DNA from: Streptomyces zinciresistens K42 | Lineage (GTDB): Bacteria > Actinomycetota > Actinomycetes > Streptomycetales > Streptomycetaceae | Direction of reading: 5' to 3' | Length of the DNA stretch: 64,000 nt | Assembly (NCBI RefSeq): GCF_000225525.1 | Contig: NZ_AGBF01000024.1 | Coordinates: 1-64,000 of the forward strand | Shown here: in pieces, positions 39,183-46,527 of the stretch | How positions within the stretch are numbered: the stretch's first letter is position 1 | Layout: every line of letters begins with the position of its first letter | The notes under the pieces: generated by a model | Databases searched by the model: none | What the model was told of the DNA's origin: nothing | Seen by the model: only the letters and a program-made list of their open reading frames with translations | Program-made: the position numbers and the translations under genes

Positions 39183-39758
39183 TCATGCACCGCGCGTCCC
39201 ACCGGACCGGACCCGGACCAGCACCTGGTCGGCAAGCTCCTGCGGAGTCAACTCGCCGTCCAGAAAAACCGTGTCGCTGGGCAGGGCGTCGACTGCGGCC
39301 ATGCACGACTCGATCCTGTCCTTGCACCAGCGCCGTACCCGTTCATCCTGCTCGGGGGTGTCTGGAGTGAAGCTCCGGCCCTCGATCCGCTTCTCCAGGA
39401 CCTCTCGGGGGACCTTGAGGAAGAAGTGGTGAACACCGATGCCCGCATCCTCCAGAGCGTTGAAGATCTCATCGGCATACCCGGAGTTGACCAAAGTCAT
39501 GGGGACAAGGATCGGACGGTGGTACTCCTCAACCAGCCCCACCGCCAGGTCGGCCACCTGCCGTCGCCACAACCGAAGATCCTGGAAGTCGCCGGTCGGC
39601 ACCTCCACGATCTCCCGCAGCACAAAGCCGATCATCTCCGGGTCGTAGACCAGCGCCTCCGGCCAGCGCGGACGCAACTCGTCCACCAGCGTGCTCTTCC
39701 CGCTGCCGAACGCACCGTTCACCCAAACGATCAAAGCGATCTTCTCCCCCGTTGCCAT
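39183..39758 (-). CDS. TmrB-like ATP-binding protein
   Basis: 191-aa P-loop protein. Walker A is VNGAFGSGKST near the N-terminus, followed by a DPEMIGFVLREIVEVPTGDF block; the overall pattern resembles the TmrB tunicamycin-resistance ATPase and related AAA_33 kinases. ATG at 39758 is chosen at the conserved start; ATG at 39794 (with GAGCGGG upstream) would add 12 residues. As accessory cargo it may give self-protection against a nucleoside antibiotic, but this is only suggested by family. Confidence 0.78.
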   Translation of the reverse strand: MATGEKIALIVWVNGAFGSGKSTLVDELRPRWPEALVYDPEMIGFVLREIVEVPTGDFQDLRLWRRQVADLAVGLVEEYHRPILVPMTLVNSGYADEIFNALEDAGIGVHHFFLKVPREVLEKRIEGRSFTPDTPEQDERVRRWCKDRIESCMAAVDALPSDTVFLDGELTPQELADQVLVRVRSGGTRGA

Positions 39759-39967
39759 GCCCGCGCGTCGGACCCCGGTGTGTTGGATCAGCATCCCGCT
39801 CGGATGGCTGGGGGTAAATTCCATCGGCGGAACATGCCCGAAAGATCGCTGAGCGGTGCCGAATCCCACCGTCAAGCGGGATCGGTTCACGGTGTCGAAA
39901 CCACTTGCGCTGCCTCCTTGGCGACGGCGGGGGAGAGCAAGGAACGGAGCCTGACGGCCCTGCCTGT

Positions 39968-40175
39968 GGGGGCGCGGCAGCGCCTCCCTTGGTCTTGCTC
40001 CTGTCGGCCCCGGCGGGGCCGCTCTGTCGTAGCGGCTGCAGACTGTGGCGGCCGTTCGGCCGCCCATGCTCTCTACCGCTTCGCCGATGCCCGTCTTTTA
40101 GGGGCGCTACCGCGCCCCTACTGCGCTTGCCGTAGATCGAACGAGGCTTCCCTCTGTCGGCCCCCTTCGGGGCCG
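39968..40175. repeat. cluster of five strong hairpins
   Basis: Within about 210 bp of non-coding element DNA there are five stem-loops: 39968-39987, 40005-40021 (CGGCCCC/GGGGCCG), 40047-40064 (8-bp stem, TT loop), 40099-40120 (9-bp stem TAGGGGCGC) and 40158-40175 (CGGCCCC/GGGGCCG again). The second and fifth share CTGTCGGCCCC. This packing suggests a structured RNA, a replication or transfer origin, or tandem terminators. The gap 39759-40278 has no supported gene. Confidence 0.6.
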
Positions 40176-40238
40176 CAAGTGAGGACAAGAAGAAGAGAGA
40201 GGAAGCGAACGTTTCCGCAGGCCACTGGCAATGCCGGT

Positions 40239-40253
40239 ACACGCCTGGCGTGT
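40239..40253. other. perfect 15-bp palindrome
   Basis: ACACGCC-T-GGCGTGT, followed by a looser ACAC-N7-GTGT at 40261-40275. It lies just downstream of the frameshifted small gene and beside the hairpin cluster. Could be a terminator for that gene or a protein-binding site. Confidence 0.5.
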
Positions 40254-40278
40254 GCTGGCTACACGTACGATGTGTTGT

Positions 40279-40630
40279 TCACCGGTCTTGATGGACGCGG
40301 CACGGCACCGGAGCGCCCTTCCCCTTCTGGAAGAGGTGAGAACCAAGAACAAGGCAAGCGGCTCCCGACCGGGGCGATACAAGGTCGAGCCTCTTGGCGC
40401 GTGCGATCGCGTTGTTCGTGCTCTGGTCAGACAGGGGTTTTGCCGTCCTTGCCGAGGAGGGTGGCCAGCTTCCCAGGGGCGAAGGCTGCGTGCCCGTGAC
40501 GGTCGGCCCATCCGATGGCGGCGAAGTGGACACGGTAGGCCAGCGGGTGTAGAGGGTCCTGCGCCTTGCGCTGGTATTCGCGCTGGGAGACTCCGCCCCA
40601 CGGGCGGTCATGACCGAAGCTGATGGCCAC
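40279..40630 (-). pseudogene. small winged-helix-like element gene, frameshifted
   Basis: GTG at 40630 (AGGAG nine bases upstream) starts AISFGHDRPWGGVSQREYQR ... GKLATLLGKDGK. This frame ends at 40427. The other frame continues with PLSDQSTNNAIARAKRLDLVS ... GSHLFQKGKGAP to 40279, and both halves clearly belong to one ~116-residue protein. The shift falls in the run AAAA (minus strand, 40438-40441), consistent with one extra A. Such small proteins are common in streptomycete plasmids and phages; function unknown. It is either a real mutation or a sequencing error. Confidence 0.75.
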
Positions 40631-40835
40631 TGGTTCGCGGCTCCTTCCTGTGAGGCGCACGAGGGTGCGCCGGCGACCCCGCCGGACGGCGGGACATGTG
40701 TCTCCCTTCTTCGCGGGGGTGCCGTGCGGGAGGCACGGCGCTTCACAGGTTGGGCGCCCAGGGCATCGGGCCTGGACTCGGTCTCTTGCGGTCGGGAGCG
40801 ACGGCGGCGACCTGCCGGGCATCCTACAAACGCGC

Positions 40836-40863
40836 AGGAGGGCCCCGACCACAGGGCCCTCCT
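40836..40863 (-). terminator. terminator after the serine integrase gene
   Basis: 10-bp perfect stem AGGAGGGCCC / GGGCCCTCCT (40836-40845 and 40854-40863) with an 8-nt loop, 19 bp beyond the integrase stop on the minus strand. Confidence 0.8.
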
Positions 40864-40882
40864 CGTCGCATGCAGTTGTCGG

Positions 40883-42532
40883 TCAGCCTTCGCTGTGGAC
40901 CGCCGCCATGTTGCGCAGACGCTGCTTGAAGTCCATGGGGATCAGAACCTGAACCCTCCCGACTGGGTGTTGCCACATCCCGTCATGGCCATCGGGAGCC
41001 ATGAGCTGCGCGGCGGTCATCCCGGGAATCGGCTCGGCATGGATGACGGCCTTGACCCCTGCGGCGCGTAGCTCCCTGCCCTTTTCGTGCTGGGTCGACA
41101 ACGTGCTCCACCGTTCCCGGTAGGTCTCTCCTGTCGGGATCTCCTCCCAGGTGTCCGGGCGCGTGGGCTGCGCGATGAGCTGTTCACGTCGCGCGTCCAA
41201 CCGCTTGTACGCCTCCCGGTACTCCTGCTTGCCCAGCTCACTGGAGTAGAGGCCCGCCTCGCGGTCCTCCCTCAGGTCCGAGAGGGCGCGGTTCACTTCC
41301 TCGATGTCGCGCGTGTAGTCCACGCCCGGCCGGAAGACCTTCCGGACGATCTCGACGTCCCCGGCAGCGAGGAGGAACGCTTTCCCCACGGCGTCCTCCA
41401 GCGTGTGCGCCGCGATGCCCTTGCTTCCGGTCGGACACGGCTTGTGCGTGGTACGGGAGGCGCATCGGTAGTAGGGCCAGTTACGGCCAGGGGCGAGATA
41501 CGCCGGCTCCCCACATGTGCAGAACGCGACCTGGAGCAAGGGCGACCCACCCTTGCGGTTGCCGTTGCGCTTGCTGGTGTTCTCGTCCAGCTTCTTGTTG
41601 GCCAGCTCCCACTCCTCGTGCGTGATCAGAGGCTCCGCGCGCTGGAGGGGCTGGCCGTCCGCGTCCCGGACGACCCGGCGTCGTGTCGTCTTCTCCCCGT
41701 CGACCATCACCTCCTCGGACACCTCCATCTGCCCCAGGATGCAGCGGGAACGTACGACCTTGGCCGTGTTCGCGGCGGTCCAGCGGCTTCCCTTCGGGGT
41801 CTTGCCGTTACGGATCATCTGGGCGTCGAGTGACGTCGGGGTCTTCGACACGTCCTCGTTGAGCCACTGCGCGATGCTGTTCGCCGACTCGCCCGCGATG
41901 AGACGGCGGACGATCTCACGGAGCGTCCCGGCCGTGTCGGTCCCGTAGTCGTCCGGGACGAGCTTCCATCCGTCGCCGGTCTCCTGTTTCTCCTCCCGGT
42001 AACCGTACGGAGTTCGGCCGCCGCGCCAGCGCCCCTCCTTCACCAGGTGGTTGTACGAGGACTTGGCCCGCGCCTTGATGGCTTCGAGCTCCCCTTCCGC
42101 GAAGGACGCGATCAGGCTGAGGAGGAGCTTCCCCATCTGCGTGTTGAGGTTGATCCCGTCCTCGACGGTGGCGACCTCCTTGCCGTTCTTCTCGCACCAC
42201 TCCAGGAGGGCGTGCACGTGGAGCACGCGTCGCGAGAGACGGTCGATCTTCAGCGCGCAGATGATGTCGTACTCGTCGGCGCGCGACTCCTCCACCGCGA
42301 TCCGGTGCTCGATCGCGCTGACCTCCTTCCCGATGGTCGAGGGAAGCCACTTGCCGAACTCCGGACGCTTCCACGGCTCTACCCCGCCGGACACGTCGAT
42401 GTCCTCGACCCACCCCACGACGACGTGCCCCTCCTGATCGGCCCATCGCTGGATGGACCGACGCTGACGCTCCGGCGATGTGGTCTCGTCCGACACCCTC
42501 GACAGACGGATCACACCCAGAACTCTCGCCAT
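40883..42532 (-). CDS. large serine recombinase (element integrase)
   Basis: 549-aa serine integrase. The N-terminal catalytic domain has VIRLSRVSDETTSPERQRRS with the nucleophilic Ser, and CALKIDRLSRRVLHVHAL. The recombinase domain contains GGRTPYGYREEKQ and LDAQMIRNGKTPKGSRWTA; the zinc-ribbon domain has FCTCGEPAYL ... YYRCASRT ... KPCPTG (four Cys). A coiled-coil segment follows (EVNRALSDLREDREAG). ATG at 42532 has GGGAGAA upstream. The gene is next to attR, as expected for phiC31/TG1-type integrases. It catalyses attP x attB joining at the reductase gene. Confidence 0.96.
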   Translation of the reverse strand: MARVLGVIRLSRVSDETTSPERQRRSIQRWADQEGHVVVGWVEDIDVSGGVEPWKRPEFGKWLPSTIGKEVSAIEHRIAVEESRADEYDIICALKIDRLSRRVLHVHALLEWCEKNGKEVATVEDGINLNTQMGKLLLSLIASFAEGELEAIKARAKSSYNHLVKEGRWRGGRTPYGYREEKQETGDGWKLVPDDYGTDTAGTLREIVRRLIAGESANSIAQWLNEDVSKTPTSLDAQMIRNGKTPKGSRWTAANTAKVVRSRCILGQMEVSEEVMVDGEKTTRRRVVRDADGQPLQRAEPLITHEEWELANKKLDENTSKRNGNRKGGSPLLQVAFCTCGEPAYLAPGRNWPYYRCASRTTHKPCPTGSKGIAAHTLEDAVGKAFLLAAGDVEIVRKVFRPGVDYTRDIEEVNRALSDLREDREAGLYSSELGKQEYREAYKRLDARREQLIAQPTRPDTWEEIPTGETYRERWSTLSTQHEKGRELRAAGVKAVIHAEPIPGMTAAQLMAPDGHDGMWQHPVGRVQVLIPMDFKQRLRNMAAVHSEG

Positions 42533-42599
42533 GCTCGTTCTCCCTCTCCCCTGTGTCACGCATCGCGCACAAGGGGTGACGGTATGCGGTTCGGATCAT

Positions 42600-42627
42600 G
42601 GCGTCAAAATTGATCTTTGAACACCGC
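42600..42627. other. attR junction
   Basis: Element arm GGCGTCAAAATTG (42600-42612) followed by the core ACACCGC (42621-42627), after which reductase codons continue (AAC GTG TAC GGA). The arm is inverted relative to the one at attL, giving a symmetric attP when the ends are joined. Confidence 0.85.
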
Positions 42628-43471
42628 AAACGTGTACGGATGGGGCGAGGACAAGGGCCGTACCGAGTCGATCATCGGGAGCTGGTTCGCGAAGGGCGGC
42701 GAGCGGCGCGACAAGGTCGTGCTCGCCACCAAGGTCTACGGCAACATGGCCGCCGACGGCGAGGCGTGGCCCAACCACGACAAGCTGTCCGCGGTCAACA
42801 TCCGCCGGGCCGTGGACGCCTCGCTGAAGCGGCTCGGGACCGACTACATCGACGTCTACCAGTTCCATCACATCGACCGCTCGACGCCGTTCGAGGAGAT
42901 CTGGCAGGCGGTCGACGTCCTGGTCCAGCAGGGCAAGGTCCTCTACGCCGGGTCGTCCAACTTCCCCGGCTACAAGATCGCGCAGGCCAACGAGATCGCG
43001 GCCCGGCGCGGCGGCACCATCGGCCTGGTCAGCGAGCAGTGCCTGTACAACCTCTTCGAGCGGCGTGCCGAGATGGAGGTCGTGCCCGCCGCTCAGGAGT
43101 ACGGGCTCGGTGTCATCCCCTGGTCGCCGCTGCACGGCGGGCTCCTCGGCGGCGTGCTGAAGAAGGCCGCGGAGGGCGGGCGCCGGGCGTCCGGGCGGGC
43201 CGCCGACACGCTGGCCGACCCCGCGGCCCGCGCGAGGATCCAGGCGTACGAGGATCTGCTCGACAAGCACGGGCTGGAGCCCGGCGAGGTCGCCCTGGCC
43301 TGGCTGCTGACCCGGCCCGGTGTGACCGGCCCGATCGTCGGCCCGCGGACCGCCGGTCAGCTGGAGTCGGCGCTGCGGGCGGTGGAGCTGGAGCTGGGCG
43401 AGGAGCTGCTGGCCGGGCTGGACGAGGTCTTCCCGGGCCCGGGGCCGTCCCCGGAGGCGTTCGCCTGGTAG
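42621..43471 (+). pseudogene. aldo/keto reductase, 3' fragment
   Basis: Continues the reductase interrupted at 36814: TANVYGWGEDKGRTESIIG ... PGPGPSPEAFAW, with Lys (LATKVYGN) and His (FHHIDRST) of the tetrad present. A TTG at 42617 could restart translation but has no ribosome-binding site, and the product would lack the first strand and catalytic Asp. Otherwise the frame is intact, so excision would restore the gene. Confidence 0.93.
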
Positions 43472-43518
43472 GGACGCCCGGCCGGGCCCGTCGCGGTGGC
43501 GGGCGGAGCGCGCGGCGG

Positions 43519-43608
43519 CTACCCGCCGAACGCCGCCGCCACCGCGACGAGGACGAACATCAGCACGAGTGCACCGGCCATGATCCGGTTCCGGGTTTTC
43601 GGGTCCAC
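43519..43608 (-). CDS. small single-pass membrane protein (29 aa)
   Basis: GTG at 43608 gives MDPKTRNRIMAGALVLMFVL and nine more residues: a charged N-terminus followed by one hydrophobic helix. It lies 9 bp after the phosphodiesterase stop on the same strand. No clear Shine-Dalgarno, so coupling to the upstream gene is likely. Composition and position support a real gene; function unknown. Confidence 0.5.
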   Translation of the reverse strand: MDPKTRNRIMAGALVLMFVLVAVAAAFGG

Positions 43609-43617
43609 GGTCCGAGA

Positions 43618-44190
43618 CTAACCGGCCCCGCCGAGCGGCCGGCGGGCGACCGTCTCGTAGCGGGGCCGTGCGCCCGGCTCCGTGGAGCGGGGCAGGCGGC
43701 TGCGGACCAGCGCCAGCTCCCCCACCGTCCAGGTGCGGGTGCCGAACGGGGCGAGGGCGTCGAGGCAGGGCCGCAGGTCCAGCGGCTCCCGGCTGCGCGC
43801 GAGCGTCAGGTGGGCCCGGTAGCGGCGGTGCTCCCCCATGGGCACCCCCGCCTTGCGGGCCGCGGCCTCGCTGCGGTCCGCGAGCAGGCGCAGGGCGGGC
43901 AGGTCGCCCTCGGCGCCCGCCCACAGCGTCCGCCCGTGCCCGAACTGCCCCGCGCCGCGCAGCGCCAGCGGGAAGGCGGGGGTGCGGTGGGCGGCGCGCT
44001 CCAGGCGGGCCGACAGGCCGGGGAGGAGGTCGTCCCCGACCTCGCCGTAGAAGGCGAGGGTGAGGTGCCAGCCGGAGGGCGCGGTCCAGCGCAGCCGGTC
44101 CGCGCCGGGCAGCGCGCGCAGCCGGCCGACGGCGGCGGCGAGTTCGCCGGCGACGTCGTCGGGGGGCAGCACCGCGGCGAAGAGTCTCAT
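43618..44190 (-). CDS. thpR: RNA 2',3'-cyclic phosphodiesterase (LigT/ThpR family)
   Basis: 190-aa 2H phosphoesterase. The two HxTx motifs are GWHLTLAFYG and YRAHLTLARSR. It starts with the typical MRLFAAVLPPDDV. It opens 2',3'-cyclic phosphates on RNA ends or ligates 2'-5' in vitro; its cell role is unclear. Length is standard. The 132-bp GC-rich gap to the MFS gene end shows nothing clear. Confidence 0.92.
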   Translation of the reverse strand: MRLFAAVLPPDDVAGELAAAVGRLRALPGADRLRWTAPSGWHLTLAFYGEVGDDLLPGLSARLERAAHRTPAFPLALRGAGQFGHGRTLWAGAEGDLPALRLLADRSEAAARKAGVPMGEHRRYRAHLTLARSREPLDLRPCLDALAPFGTRTWTVGELALVRSRLPRSTEPGARPRYETVARRPLGGAG

Positions 44191-44322
44191 GCCCCCAGTC
44201 TCGCCGCCGGGTCCCGTCCCCCGGGGCCGGACCGGGGGACGGGACCCGGGTCGTACGAGCGGGGTCCGCGCGCCCCGGGCCGGGCCCCGGGGACGGACCC
44301 GGCGGCGGACCGGGCGACGCGC

Positions 44323-45678
44323 CTACGCCGCCGCCGCGGCCAGCCGTTCGCGCTCGCGGGGCACGAAGCGCACGTGCGGATGGCCGCGGTGCCAGCCGAC
44401 CGACAGCCGCAGGCCGCCGACGCGGGCCAGGACCAGGGCGATCGCGACGGCCGCCGCGGCCGTCACGGCGCCGCCGGCCGCCAGGCCCGCCCGGACGCCG
44501 TACGCGTCCGTGATCCAGCCCGCGATGGGCGCGCCCACGGGCGCGCCGCCCATGAAGACCATCATGTAGAGGGCCATGACCCGGCCCCGCATGACGGGGT
44601 CGGTGCTCATCTGGATGCTGCTGTTGGCGGTGACGTTCACCGTCATGCCGAACATGCCGATCGGCACCATGAGCAGGGCGAACAGCCACAGCGAGGGGGC
44701 GAGGGCGGCGACGATCTCCATCGCGCCGAACGCCACCGCGCCCACGACGAGCACCCGCATCCGGGCCGTGCCGCGCCGGGCGGCGAGCAGGGCGCCCGCG
44801 ACCGATCCGACGGCCATCAGGGTGTTGAAGAGGCTGTAGGAGCCGGCGCCGGCGTCGAAGACGTCGTCGGCGAAGGCGGACAGGTAGACGGGGAAGTTGA
44901 AGCCGAAGGTGCTGACGAATCCCGCGAGGACGATGGTCCAGATCAGCTCGGGGCGTCCGGCGACGTAGCGCAGTCCCTCGCGCAGCTGCCCCTTGCCGCG
45001 CGGGGCGCGCTGGACGGCGTGCAGCTCACGTGCCCGCATCAGCAGCAGACCGGCGATGGGCGCGACGAAGGAGAGCCCGTTGGCGAGGAACGCCCAGCCG
45101 GTGCCGACGCCGGTGATCAGCAGGCCGGCCACGGCGGGGCCGACGAGCCGGGCCGACTGGAAGTTCGCGGAGTTCAGGCTGACGGCGTTCTGGAGCTGGC
45201 CGGGGCCGACCATCTCGGCGACGAACGACTGGCGGGCCGGGTTGTCCACGACGGTGGCCAGTCCGACGGCGAAGGCGGCCAGGTAGACGTGCCAGACCTG
45301 GACCTGTCCGGTGAGGGTCAGCGCGGCGAGCGCGATGCCGGTGAGGGCCATGGCGGACTGGGTGACCAGGAGGGTGCCGCGCTTGGGCAGCCGGTCGACG
45401 AGGACACCGCCGTAGAGGCCGAAGAGGAGCATCGGCAGGAACTGCAGGGCCGTGGTGATGCCGACGGCGGTGGCGGAGCCGGTGAGGCTGAGCACCAGCC
45501 AGTCCTGGGCGATGCGCTGCATCCAGGTGCCGGTGTTGGAGACGACCTGGCCGAGGAAGAACAGCCGGTAGTTGCGGACCTTCAGCGAGCTGAACATCGA
45601 GGAGGTGCGCTCGGGTACGGGCGGGGAGTGGTCGGTGTGTGGTGCGGGGGCGGAAGCTGCTCCGGGTCCCGTACTCAA
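44323..45678 (-). CDS. MFS transporter
   Basis: 451-aa protein with about 12 hydrophobic segments. FFLGQVVSNTGTWMQRIAQDWLV and VDNPARQSFVAEMVGP are typical of the EntS/DHA3-like MFS subgroup. The TTG start at 45678 has AAGGAGG ten bases upstream, with a 27-residue Ser/Pro-rich N-terminus. It is downstream of and probably controlled by the MarR gene (46-bp gap). Likely a drug or metabolite exporter. Confidence 0.93.
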   Translation of the reverse strand: MSTGPGAASAPAPHTDHSPPVPERTSSMFSSLKVRNYRLFFLGQVVSNTGTWMQRIAQDWLVLSLTGSATAVGITTALQFLPMLLFGLYGGVLVDRLPKRGTLLVTQSAMALTGIALAALTLTGQVQVWHVYLAAFAVGLATVVDNPARQSFVAEMVGPGQLQNAVSLNSANFQSARLVGPAVAGLLITGVGTGWAFLANGLSFVAPIAGLLLMRARELHAVQRAPRGKGQLREGLRYVAGRPELIWTIVLAGFVSTFGFNFPVYLSAFADDVFDAGAGSYSLFNTLMAVGSVAGALLAARRGTARMRVLVVGAVAFGAMEIVAALAPSLWLFALLMVPIGMFGMTVNVTANSSIQMSTDPVMRGRVMALYMMVFMGGAPVGAPIAGWITDAYGVRAGLAAGGAVTAAAAVAIALVLARVGGLRLSVGWHRGHPHVRFVPRERERLAAAAA

Positions 45679-45724
45679 CAGGGTTCGCCTCCTTGTCGAC
45701 GGCGCCTTCGGCCGTGCGTGGTCC

Positions 45725-46162
45725 CTACAGGTGTGCGAGCTTCTCCAGCACGGGGGCGGCGGCGCGCAGGGCGGCCCACTCGTCCTCGTCGAGGCCCTCG
45801 ACCAGGGTGGCCAGGAAGGCGTTGCGCTTGCGGCGGCTCTCCTCGAGCATCGCCTCGGCCTGCTCCGTCTTCGTGACGACCTTCTGGCGCCGGTCCTCGG
45901 GGTGCGGCTCCAGGCGGACCAGGCCCTTGGACTCCAGGAGCGCGACGATGCGGGTCATCGACGGCGGCTGGACGTGCTCCTTGCGGGCCAGCTCACCCGG
46001 GGTGGCCTTGCCGCAGAGGGAGAGGGTGCCCAGCACCGACATCTCGGTGGGGCTCAGCGACTCGTCGACCCGCTGGTGCTTGAGCCGGCGCGACAGCCGC
46101 ATCACGGCGGAGCGCAGGGAGTTCACGGCGGCAGCGTCGTCGCCATGGGTAAGGTCCGACAT
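45725..46162 (-). CDS. MarR family regulator
   Basis: 145-aa winged-helix regulator. LSPTEMSVLGTLSLCGKATPG leads into recognition helix QPPSMTRIVALLESKGLV, and the wing has RLEPHPEDRRQKVVTKT. ATG at 46162. A nested palindrome covers its promoter (46168-46193), suggesting autorepression and control of the MFS gene behind it. Confidence 0.94.
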   Translation of the reverse strand: MSDLTHGDDAAAVNSLRSAVMRLSRRLKHQRVDESLSPTEMSVLGTLSLCGKATPGELARKEHVQPPSMTRIVALLESKGLVRLEPHPEDRRQKVVTKTEQAEAMLEESRRKRNAFLATLVEGLDEDEWAALRAAAPVLEKLAHL

Positions 46163-46167
46163 GGTAT

Positions 46168-46193
46168 TTAGCGTAACTCATTACTCTCGCTAA
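46168..46193. promoter_or_regulatory. nested dyad at the MarR promoter
   Basis: Outer arms TTAGCG (46168-46173) and CGCTAA (46188-46193) enclose the inner dyad GTAA-CTCA-TTAC (46173-46184). It starts 6 bp from the MarR start codon. Fits a MarR-dimer operator. Confidence 0.55.
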
Positions 46194-46317
46194 GGACCAC
46201 TCGGGGCGCGCATCAATGCCCGTGACACCGGCCACTGAAGCGTCACATCACTCATTTGGGTGATCCGGCGGCGGAACGTCACACACCGCACCGAAGAGTG
46301 CCGCGACCCTCGTCTGC

Positions 46318-46500
46318 ATGGGGACCAGCGTGCTCAGCCTGCGAATAGACCATGAGCTGCTCGAACGGCTCCGACAGCATGCCGCGAGAAGGGGTATGAG
46401 CGTCCAGGACTATGTCGTGCGCACGCTCGTGCGCGACGACTTCGACGAGCGGTTCCAGTCCGCCGTCGAGGAGACGGAGCGGTTCTACGGGGTCACCTGA
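46318..46500 (+). CDS. ribbon-helix-helix (CopG/Arc-like) small protein
   Basis: 60-aa protein. LSLRIDHELLERLRQHAARRGM followed by SVQDYVVRTLVRDDF fits the strand-helix-helix pattern of RHH DNA-binding proteins. It resembles antitoxins, but no toxin gene follows; the next gene is convergent. ATG at 46318. Confidence 0.75.
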   Translation: MGTSVLSLRIDHELLERLRQHAARRGMSVQDYVVRTLVRDDFDERFQSAVEETERFYGVT

Positions 46501-46527
46501 CGGCCCCCGCGGAACCGCTCCGCGCGC

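Larger units (their letters stand above)
36808..42627. mobile_element. 5.8-kb integrative element (large serine integrase) in an aldo/keto reductase gene
   Basis: Bounded by a shared core ACACCGC at 36808-36814 and 42621-42627 (5,813 bp apart). Contents: an intact aldo/keto reductase (minus strand), a resolvase-type serine recombinase, a TmrB-like ATPase, a frameshifted small gene and a large serine integrase next to the right end. No transfer or replication gene is recognisable apart from non-coding hairpins, so it may be a reduced plasmid- or phage-like element. Removing it restores one continuous reductase reading frame. Confidence 0.92.

Noticed and set aside
40107..40746. Several overlapping minus-strand frames between the hairpins and the integrase
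   Set aside because: Only the two segments joined by the A-run frameshift look like real protein; the rest are shadows.
42617..43471. Functional short aldo/keto reductase starting at TTG 42617
   Set aside because: No ribosome-binding site, and it would lack the first strand and catalytic Asp.
46318..46500. Toxin-antitoxin pair
   Set aside because: The RHH protein resembles antitoxins, but no toxin gene accompanies it on either side.
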